DNA from: Siphonodentalium dalli
Taxonomy: Eukaryota; Mollusca; Scaphopoda; Gadilida; Siphonodentaliidae
Assembly (NCBI GenBank): GCA_032622095.1
Contig: CP136064.1
Coordinates: forward strand, 6,445,512-6,509,511
Length of the DNA stretch: 64,000 nt
Direction of reading: 5' to 3'
In this document: positions 55,127 through 64,000 of the stretch, piece by piece
Position numbering within the stretch: the first letter of the stretch is position 1
Layout of the letters: the number at the start of each line of letters is the position of its first letter
Program-made: the position numbers and the translations under genes
The notes under the pieces: generated by a model
The model's input: only the letters and a program-made list of their open reading frames with translations
Told to the model about the DNA's origin: nothing
Database searches by the model: none

Positions 55127-56466
55127 CTAAGGGTGGATACACACATGCATGTAATTTCTGTATGTACAATACATGTATTTTACATGGCCACACCAATAAT
55201 TGACAAAATTAATCACCTGCGCGCGAAAGGTCAATTTCACCAGTGAGTAGTTATAAGCCATTATCAAACAAACTGAACAAACTGAAACAAACAAAGACAT
55301 TTCAGGCCAGTCATAAACATGTCTTCTTTCATGGATGCCGAAATGAGTGATTCTTGTCTGATATATGTTGCTGTTTTTCACGAGTTATAATTCATTTCGA
55401 AAAGTGGATTAGAGCCGGTCGATTTTATACTTGATTTGTTTGTCATTTCTTGGAAACAGGGTCATCCAAAAAATAAATAAAATATGCAGAATTATTTTAT
55501 AGGATGATACCGGCTTGTTGAGATTTCTCTGATAATTTGAGAGCGAGCTCATGTGATAACATTAATTCAATTGGGATTACATATATTCATTATAGCGCCA
55601 ACAAATAATGCAGGTACAGCGTTGAAATTAAAAAGAGTTTCTCAAGCCAAGGGTTGAACAAGCTCCTAACTGTCACAATCTTGAATTATAACATTTTCGA
55701 CCATAATCTATGAATGGGGGAGGGGCTGGTTCTCGAAAGCTTCCAATAACTAAGGGAGTTAAATCAATGTATCAGCCGGGATTGTCTGGGCTAGAATTAC
55801 AATATAATGTTTTCTTAAATATTCCATAGTTGTAAATTTTGCGTACACATGTATAACTGTATTACACAAGAGAGGAAAGGTGAAGTAGTTGGGAACTCGT
55901 AGCTAGGCAACCCTTTCGCCGAATGAAGACAAGCAGCAACACCATGCATTCAAATTTAAAGCTGTATAATATGTTCATAATTATATGAATAGCATAAATT
56001 GCTGCATATTAGATTAATCACTCGTAGACACGACAGGCATGACTACGATATTTATAAAGCAGGGTGTCATGACTCAGGGTGCTGCATGCACACCGCCGTC
56101 GAGGACATATGCAATGGTGAATTAGGTAGCTTCTGGGATAATATAGCTCCCCGTGCATGTTGGAGGTCATAGCCCCCTGCGTTGGGGAAGAGGCCATCAT
56201 TGGTATTAACATCAATAGAAGACTGACAATGATTTAAACAGAACGTCGACCATTTGAGTTATCGCGCGAATAATTATTTTAAGCGGCCTGACGACTTCGT
56301 CTCAGTCAACGGCTCTTCATCGGTTCAGAGCTTAACTCACTGTGGTCAAACACAGTCGCAATGATTGGGTTGTCAGCGGACACATATTACACGGTGTGTA
56401 TGATCCATGTAAAACGCCAAATACACGATATTTACAGAGATTACATGCATGTGTGTATCCACCCTA
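55127..56466. mobile_element. Non-autonomous TIR element, 1.34 kb
   Basis: Left end TAAGGGTGGATACACACATG and continuing CATGTAAT.TCTGTA is inverted at the right end (TACAGAGATTACATGCATG to ATCCACCCTAAG), arms of about 34 bases. No transposase ORF lies inside. The superfamily and target duplication are not clear. Confidence 0.75.
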
Positions 56467-58899
56467 AGAAGGCATAATTATGTGAGGATAAAAATATCCT
56501 TGTTCTATTATTTTATTCACCACAAAATGGTCATGATACACAGCTTTGTAGACAAATTATTAAATTAATATATCAAAACAAAGATAGAAAAGTAAAACAA
56601 ACCCTAATTTCTTCTTAAATGATGTTATTGATGTTGGAAGTCGGGGTCTGATTGAAATCCTGAATACATCATAATATATTTAAATGTAAATATGTTTTGA
56701 ACTATATTTCCAGGATTATGTATTGTCAAAATATGCCAAACATTATTGAAATTATATCTTCCAATATTTAAGGGTGTGAGTTGTGACCATACTAGAGGAT
56801 TTCAATGGCATTCTCCAGAGCAATAGCCCGAATTAAATATGAGTCAAATGTCCAAGAACTAATTTAACTAAAGCAAACAATTACATTTGATCTAGTGGTG
56901 GGGAAAGAGAAAAAAACACAAAAATAACACAAAACAAATAAATAATATAAGAATAATAATTCACTCTACAAATTTAAATGTGTTTAAATTTGTTCTACAA
57001 TTTTGCCCCATAATATACATTACATGCCCAAATAATATATAGCATTCAAATAATTAATAACATTTTTTAACAAAAACTTAGTGAAAGTGACCTAAATCCG
57101 CTCTGTGAAACCACATTGACTCTTGCTCTGGAGAATGGAAAGGCCCCCATGTGTAACTGGTCGGCTAAAAATAACATGTTCGAATGAAACGCACACACAA
57201 GAAACTTCATTATAACACAATGAGTGAAAAATGTCTAGTTTTACTCCTCACCAACTTTAACCACTCTAGCTTTATGTAGTGACAATATTTTGGCAATATC
57301 TGGGATTGAACACGACAGGTGTTTTGGGCTGACTTTTGTAAGGTGCCATCCGCCTCCCCAATCCCACCCACCCTGAATTTATCATTTCTTATACGTTTTG
57401 CGAAGTTTGAGCCTTTGTGGTGTAAATCTTTAAATCCCCGTTATTTCGTAAAAGTAATATTTAACGAAATAACGGGCATCTTAGAGTTATCTCTCACTTC
57501 AAAACATAAACATTGGGCACTGTCGTATCTAATCCCATGATATGCCCCTAAAATGAACCTAGCATGATTATTCCATTTCCGACCCCGTTGAGGACACACA
57601 CATGCACCAACCAGTGGAATCATGTACGAACTGGGCTTAGCGGTTTAGCTGTGATGTACCCGGCGGGTCTACCTTTTTGTTTTGTTTTTTCTTTACGTTA
57701 AATATATACTTATTCGAGTTGTTGTTCTCCGATGCTCCTCTTCATATACACATGCATAATTTTAAACGTGATAACCAGACCCTTTAGCACATAGCGTATT
57801 GTCTTTATTTGTTAAAAAAAATATATAACATCAATTGTATGCATGCGACCACCCCGCACTACACCAACGCGTTCGAGTGAAACTTTCGAAATTGGGTCAA
57901 GTAAATAATCGCACAGAAGTATTGTTGACCTCGTGTATGTGGGTCACCAGCCTGAGGTAGACACAACAAATCACCGTCCGCTCGATTGGCAGACAATATC
58001 TGTGCTGTTTTGTTTTTCCATCTTTTTCTTTTTCTTTTTTTTGGATGATTGTTCAATTTGTGAGTAGGGTTTCTATAGGCAGTAAGGTTGTCGGGGTCTG
58101 GTGGCTGGAACTTCACGAATGGGCTCATCAGCCACTGATTTTTCAGCCACATGTACGAACGAATATGTATGTCCGTCACATAATTGTTTGTTCATTTGAC
58201 GATATGATCATAAAGTCTCTATCCGGCCCCATACCAGGCACTATCAGTAAAGGAATTAATTGTTCCTCCTGACTATTATCTGATATTTACAATTATCCTA
58301 AAAAAGAAGTATTTGTTTATTTCATATTCATGAACATACAGATTATAATTTAATTTTATCACTTTCTACGGGAACCATGCTCCCTCTTTACTTTATATTT
58401 TTCGGCTAGTTTGATCCTGAATGTATTATCTTACATATGCGGGCCTCCCTATATATGGTGGACTCGCATAGGCATTTTTATCACTGAACTCTAGCCATGG
58501 AAACTAAAGTGACATTTCCCATAGATTAAATTTCGGAACCACCTAAATGTTATATGTATTTTGTGAACTTGCATTCTCAATTCGTTTTCCTCCCATATTC
58601 TCACATAGGTTATTAATGTGTATATACATACAAACACACTTTGTCTTTCCTTTATATTTATTTAGTATCTTTATATCTGATATCACTATGTCTACTCCTG
58701 AAAAAGGCTCGGAAGTGTTTCTGATACCTACTCAGAAATACTTCCGAACTTTTATTGCGTCAAATGAGTTCAGCTCCTTTGTTCATGATGTGATTATCCT
58801 TTCGATTCCTATCATGGCATGAACATTATAAACATGAACATTATATGAACCCATGGGTAATACACTGGTTGATTATTGTGCTAGGATAGGAATATTTAA
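56467..58899. other. Gene-free stretch with small inverted repeats
   Basis: No gene recognised. Small inverted repeats: CATTCTCCAGAGCAA at 56809 with its inverse at 57124, a perfect 13-bp hairpin at 57437-57476 (CCCGTTATTTCGT), and a 15-bp hairpin at 58710-58746 just upstream of the LINE, perhaps part of its 5' UTR. Confidence 0.5.
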
Positions 58900-60195
58900 T
58901 TGTTCGCTAGGAAAAACAAAGCAGTTTACTCAAAACTTGAATCAAAAGCGACGATTCTATTCCAACGATTACCTAATGTCAGTTTTCTTCTCATTATTGG
59001 CTTATTGATTTTACTTTCGGGTGATGTTCATGAACACCCTGGACCAAACGTGAATCAGCCTGTTATTTCAGTATTCCACAACAATATCAGAAGCATTCGA
59101 TATAAACTATCTCTAATTAATGACATTTTAAGCGAAAGTTTTGACGTAATTTATTTTTCTGAAACTCACTTATGTGAATCGTATCCTTCAAGCAAGCTAT
59201 GAATCCCAGCATACTCAGAGCCTATTCGGAAAGATAGAGACCAATACGGAGGGGGGATATGTATGTACATTTCTTCCAGTCTGTTCGTCAGACGTCGCGT
59301 GGATTTGGAAACCGACGATAGTATATGGTTCGAAATTTTGTCTTAAAAAACATGATTGTCATATAGATCGGAACAATTCGCCGGTCTAACCTACTGGAAT
59401 AATCTTGAAAGCTCAATTGAAAAAGCTCTGGAAACCAACAATCCAATGGTACTAGTAGGTGAATTTAATTCTAATATGCTACAAACAAACTCCAAGTTAT
59501 CAGATATTAAGTCACGGAAACATCTCCGCAATTTGATTGTTAATCCAACCCGAGTAACCGCTACCACTTAGACTCTATTATACTTGATACTAGTAGCGAT
59601 AATGTTGTTTTCACGATGCTGATACCATTGACTTGTCGATTTCTGACCACTTTGGGGTTTATGCAGTTTTATCATTTGATTTTGAATTAAATACTTTATT
59701 CAAGCGAACCGTTTGGAATTATAAAAAGGGCAATTTTGACAAGGCTCGTAGTTTGACCCAGGCGTCGATTGGAATGCCTTTTTGGACCCACTCTCAATTG
59801 ATGATGCTGTTAAAACTTTCACAGAAATGTTCTTGGATATAATTTAAAAAACTACTCCAATCAATGATGTGTCAATCCGACCTAATGATACAATATGGTT
59901 TAACTCTGATATAAGGGAGTTACGTCGTAGAGATCGAGCCAGGAGAACTTTTATTAAAAGTCAGAAATGTTCAGATCTTGATAACTTTAAGAGAATTAGA
60001 AACAAAGTTAACAACATGATAAAATACGTAAAGACTTCATTTGAATCAAACCTACAAAACAATATCGAACGGTCCAACTCTCCGACGTTTTTCTGGAAAG
60101 TAGCCAGCAACTTGATGGGGAAAACAAATGTTCTTCTATTCCGCCCCTATATGATAAAGATAACAACTCCAACACGAATCAAGCACCCGTTATAA
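58900..60195 (+). pseudogene. LINE endonuclease region
   Basis: The start of ORF2 shows LLIILGLLILLSGDVHEHPGP, then VISVFHNNIRSIRYKLSLI and DVIYFSETHLCES, the N-terminal apurinic-type endonuclease of Jockey/CR1/I-group LINEs. Further blocks in other frames are VLVGEFNSNML and ISDHFGVYAVL (the SDH motif). The linker DTIWFNSDIRELRRRDRARR and FFWKVASNLMGK leads to the RT. At least four frameshifts or stops are present between 59200 and 60195. Confidence 0.85.
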
Positions 60196-60312
60196 TTAAT
60201 GATACAGATAAAGCCATCCTAATTAATGATACCTTCATAAACAATGGGAAAATCGACAACGAACCTTACCATTTCCCTGATTTTGATACCCAATGTGACC
60301 GTACCATATCAT

Positions 60313-60372
60313 AATAATAATATATAGTATTTGTATAGCGCCTCATCCCAGGTGTAGCTCGAAGCGCTTTAT
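60313..60372 (-). mobile_element. 60-bp retroelement tail insertion with 7-bp TSD
   Basis: Flanked by ATATCAT at 60306-60312 and 60373-60379. On the - strand it reads TAAAGCGC...GCGCTATACAAAT followed by an AT-rich tail with ATTATTATT, the same tail pattern as the LINE at 37.5 kb. It is a severely 5'-truncated copy. Confidence 0.8.
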
Positions 60373-60379
60373 ATATCAT

Positions 60380-62285
60380 CGGTGACTATTGATAAAAACA
60401 ATATTCTCCGAGAAATCAGTTCTCTCAAGATTAATAAAGCCCACGGTCATGATGGAATAAGCGCCAGAATGCTAAAGTAGACTGCTGATGCCATTGTGGA
60501 ACCCCTTTATATAATTTACAAAAAATCGATGGATACTTGCACAGTCCCCATGACATGGAAAAAAGCAAACGTCATTCCAATTTTTAAAACAGGTGATCCT
60601 GCTGATGCAGGTAATTACCGCCCAATATCCCTTTTATGTTGCGTTGGGAAAATACTTGAAAAATTAGTCTTGAAAACTTTAACTCAACATTTTGAAACCA
60701 ATCAGCTGATATATAAACACCAATCAGGCTTCCTCCCTGGATATAGCACTACATTATCGTTACTAGAGTTACACCATGACGTATGCCGATCTCTCGAAGG
60801 ACATTTGCACACTTGTGCTGTATTTTGTGATGTGTCTAAAGCCTTCGAGAGAGTGTTACACAGAGGACTACTTCTCAAACTTAGGAAGCATGGAGTTACC
60901 GGTGATCTTTTAATCTGGCTCAAGAGTTATTTAATGGACAGAGAGCAAAGGGTAATTTTGAATAACACTGCATCCCCTTTCAGAACACTTTCAGTTGGAG
61001 TCCCCCAGGGCTCTGTAATCGGACCTTTTTTGTTCCTTATATATGTTAATGATATTCACCAAGATTTAGAATCCCTGACTAGACTCTATGCTGATTATAC
61101 ATGTATCAACACAGCGGAAACTGATCCGATTCATCTTGTACTAAAGTCAACAATGACATGGACAAACTTACCGACTGGTCCAAAAAATGTCTTGTCAATT
61201 TCAACCCCACCAAAACTACCCTGATAAGATTTAAAATATCTCCCGAAAAAGACTCCCCAAAATTGCCCCCAATCCTTTTTGGTGGCACCCAACTCAAGGA
61301 AACGGACTCACAAAAACACTTAGGTTTAAACTTTTAATCTAAGTTAGGGTGGGATATTCAAATAAATGATATAGTAACTCGTGTTTCTGGTCGATTATCC
61401 ATGCTTAAGAAAATTAAATATAAACTTAGTCGCAAATCCTCAAAACTAATGTACACATCTTACATTCTTCCTCTTATGGAATATGGAGATATTATCTGGG
61501 ACTGTGCCCCCGACTCCCTTCTAGATAAGCTAGACAAATTACACATTGATGCGGCTCGAATTGTATCGGGCCTAACTCGCTCGTGTGCCATACATACATT
61601 ATTTACAGAATTAGGTTGCAATCACTGCAAGAACGAAGACAATTTCATAAATTCAAAATGTTCAACCGAATCCAAGCTGGAGACACTCCACAATATTTGA
61701 CTGATATATTACCTACGCGTTACGGTGACAACACAAATTATCCTTCCAGATATCCCTACCGATTTAACTCTTTATCTAGAAAGGCTGAGTATTATAATAA
61801 ATCGTTCTTTCCTTCAATGATTATCCAGTGGAACAAATTCCTAGATGACCTCACTAAGAGCGACGATAACGATAATAGAAGAAAATAAAGAAAGATAATA
61901 TAGAGACAAAAATAGCCGCCATGTTTGTTGTATTGAAACTGCCTGCCTACTACCTAGTTGGAAGCCGAGAGAGGAACTACACGCTAAATTGCGAAACAAC
62001 TGTAGTAATCGTAATTTTGATAAACATATCAATCATATTGCCGATTCGCCGAAATGCTCCTGTGGTGCACCAGAGGAAACAGCATATAACTTTTTCTTCG
62101 AATGTCCTTATTTTATTCATGAAAGGTTAAAACTGTTTGATAGTATATCTAAACTGGGCGTACTACACTTGACCATTGGGAATATACTTTTCAGCTCCAC
62201 CCATGAGACTGAGCAAATAAATTGCAAATTATTCATTCTTGCTCAACAGTTTATTATAGAAACCCAACGATTTAATGATCAATAG
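60380..62285 (+). pseudogene. LINE reverse transcriptase and C-terminal region
   Basis: After LKINKAHGHDGISARMLK and a TAG at 60478, the main frame (60496-61224) holds TWKKANVIPIFKTGD, NYRPISLLCCVGKILEKLV, SGFLPGYSTTLSLLEL, FCDVSKAFERVLHRGLL and VGVPQGSVIGPFLFLIYVND. The active-site motif is YADYTC at 61087-61101, lacking the second aspartate. Later frames give KLSRKSSKLMYTSYILPLMEY, and the end has KCSCGAPEETAYNFFFECPYF, a C-terminal zinc-binding block. Frameshifts near 61220, 61330 and 61600 separate them. Confidence 0.9.
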
Positions 62286-63034
62286 TACATCAAACCTAGC
62301 GAATGAAAATAGTAATATATAAATTAGGAAACATAATATCACATCATCGAACGAAGGCCCACAATCATACCCTCATTTTGACGCAAACAGTACACATTGA
62401 CATCTTAACGTGTATCCCAATTTACTCTCATACTTCGTTCATACAAGTGTTGTTTGTATTCCTTTGTATTATATGTATTGTAGGCACGAAGCCTAACTCT
62501 TTTTGTTAATTGTCGATTGTTTGTTGGAAAGGGGCGTTAATAAGTTAGCAATAACTTGTGCCCCAATCCAATTAGCTATTCTTTGCTAATAAAATATGCT
62601 TAAACTAACCTCTTTAAGACCAACATATCAGGTTGAATAACACGGGTGCTTGTCCCGGCGATTCAAAATGGCCATCGGCTTAAAATTACACTCAAAACCA
62701 AACGCCATATATTTTAAGAACAGCTTGCTTCCTTTGTGTGGCGTCACATCGGTAAATCAAAGAAAAAAGCCGACGCGTAACTTAGATGAATGGTTGTCAC
62801 TTTATGGCAAAATCTTATTAGCACGTGCACTGCTTTCTGACGTCATTTATGTTATGATTTCTTTTGAGAAACTGACATGTCTGGCTGGGTAGAGCCAGTC
62901 ACTTGTTAAATACCGGCACATGTGTGGAAATTAAGATTGAAAGGGAGGACTACGTTCACTACGTATATACATTGGCACCAACATGTTATCCTTTGCAAAT
63001 AGTTTTTCTCGCTTCGTAATCATTGCTAGGACGG
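62286..63034 (+). other. LINE 3' UTR and unassigned sequence
   Basis: The stretch to about 62600 (GGGCGTTAATAAGTTAGC, TTGTGCCCCAATCC, GCTAATAAAATATG) probably forms the LINE 3' UTR. After that nothing is recognised. Confidence 0.4.
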
Positions 63035-63350
63035 CAGGGTTGGGTCAATTACATTGAAATGTAATTAATTACAATTACATTGAAATATGTCAATTACAAT
63101 GGAAATACAATGTAATTAATTACAATTACAATTACATTGGTTCAATTACAATTACAATTACAATTACTTTTGGTTAATGAAAATCTGGATTCGGGAAGAG
63201 CTTCAAGGAGGAAAGTCAGTTGTGTTTGATGAACTTTATTGATATACATAAAATATAAAAGCAAATTAATGTAACACAGTGAAACAATGTAAACAAAACA
63301 ATAAAACAACAACTACATGTAGAGCACAAATTGTTCATTTGATGTGGTGG

Positions 63351-64000
63351 TTACACCTGACCATCATCATTCATTCGAATTGCAGCTAGCAGGCTTAACC
63401 CAGGAAAGTTTGTACAATTAAGTCGCACAGGGGCGGCGGAAGCTACAAAAAAGTGGGGGTGGGCATCATTTTTAATATACTACATGTATGAGTTAAAAAC
63501 TGTTCAAATGTGCGCCGCAATATTTTGCAAAGACTGTTTAGTATGATGTTATTCGTGGCTACCTTTATGAAAGTATAAAACAAGAGTTTAAATTATGGTA
63601 GGCTGCTGCTCATCACTTATGTTTGCAGCCAATGTGTAAACTGTAAAGGATGACTGATGATGTTGATACAACTTCTACAACCTGCATCCTTTGTCACAAA
63701 TGTTATGATGAAATTAGTATACACTATACTGTATTTTATCCAATGTTTTTAGCATTGGAAGATTTTGTACCCATGATTGGGGAAAAAAGTGGGGGGGGGG
63801 GGGGGCACGTGCCCCCTGTGCCCCCCCCCATCCGGCTCCGCCGCCCCTGAAGTCGCCAGTATGTGAGTGGACTGGTATCACTGGGCACGCACGGTTCCTG
63901 CAGATATTTCGTAACCTCATCACTGTCAGTTGTGAGGATCGGTGTAGTTGGCACTTCATCCATGAAACTGAAGAGGGCGCTCATATTGATCCCTATGTTT
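63351..64000 (-). pseudogene. hAT transposase C-terminal fragment, interrupted
   Basis: The - strand frame from the window edge reads MSALFSFMDEVPTTPIL, EVTKYLQEPCVPSDTSPLTYWRL, matching the hAT dimerisation domain (acidic E..YL.EP ... PL.WW). A 422-bp MITE then interrupts. The frame resumes at 63427 with NCTNFPGLSLLAAIRM and stops at 63351. The SER-type motif expected after this is absent, so the end is truncated. The start lies outside the window. Confidence 0.75.
63428..63849. mobile_element. 422-bp hAT-type MITE inside the transposase
   Basis: Ends CAGGGGCGGCGGAAGC and GCTCCGCCGCCCCTG are inverted. Flanks AAGTCGCA (63420-63427) and AAGTCGCC (63850-63857) form an 8-bp target duplication with one mismatch, as expected for hAT elements. 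A long G run (63790-63805) and C-rich hairpin lie near the right end. Confidence 0.9.

Larger units (their letters stand above)
63035..64000 (-). mobile_element. hAT DNA transposon, cut by window end
   Basis: The end CAGGGTTGGGTCAATTAC at 63035 followed by repeated CAATTACAATTA blocks (63045-63170) is a common hAT-type terminus. Inside, on the - strand, is a transposase 3' end. The other terminus is outside the window. Confidence 0.65.

Noticed and set aside
58547-58822. 91-codon frame upstream of the LINE endonuclease
   Set aside because: No domain, low-complexity N-terminus and overlap with a hairpin. It may be LINE 5' UTR but is not supported as a gene.

Overview
This window looks like a repeat-rich, AT-rich animal genome, most likely a marine invertebrate. 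The lineage is inferred only from the mix of elements (Polinton/Maverick, DIRS-order tyrosine-recombinase retrotransposon, Gypsy-like LTR element, LINEs, Helitron-like and hAT elements) and from eukaryotic features such as non-operonic layout and decayed ORFs. No recognisable host gene, tRNA or rRNA was found. Almost everything that can be read as protein belongs to mobile elements, and nearly all of it is broken.

The centre is a three-level nest. Level 1 is a Gypsy-like LTR retrotransposon on the + strand: gag starts at 6483, is interrupted after 6958, resumes at 27378, and runs through protease, RT, RNase H and integrase to about 37425. Level 2, inside gag, is a DIRS-order element on the - strand (6959-27377) with split direct repeats (A1, then B1-A2 ... 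B2), a zinc-knuckle gag, RT/RNase H and a tyrosine recombinase. Level 3, inside the zinc knuckle of that gag, is a 14.66-kb Polinton/Maverick (11793-26451) with about 170-205 bp terminal inverted repeats and a 5-bp CCGTG target duplication. Both junctions can be placed to the base because the interrupted reading frames resume exactly.

The Polinton carries protein-primed DNA polymerase B (-, left end), a small Cys-rich protein, a membrane protein, a penton-like protein and small structural candidates (-), then a divergent + strand block: a conserved capsid-module protein, double-jelly-roll-type major capsid protein, FtsK/HerA-like packaging ATPase, several small membrane proteins and a retroviral-type integrase at the right end. 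No adenain-type protease was found. It has many stops and frameshifts, so it is a fossil of a virus-like element.

The Gypsy RT is separately interrupted by a 5.3-kb composite insert (about 29304-34618) with a 425-bp tandem duplication, a hAT-like MITE, a three-unit tandem array and a LINE-like tail. Downstream lie a 5'-truncated LINE (-, 37.5-39.4 kb), tandem non-autonomous Helitron-like elements (41.5-47.9 kb), a LINE ORF1-only relic with a 746-bp tandem duplication (52.8-54.9 kb), a 1.34-kb TIR element (55.1-56.5 kb), an almost full-length but inactive LINE (+, 58.9-62.3 kb) and, at the right edge, a hAT transposase gene (-) interrupted by a 422-bp hAT-type MITE. The first 6.4 kb and 48-52.7 kb hold only short repeats, hairpins and sequence with no visible function.
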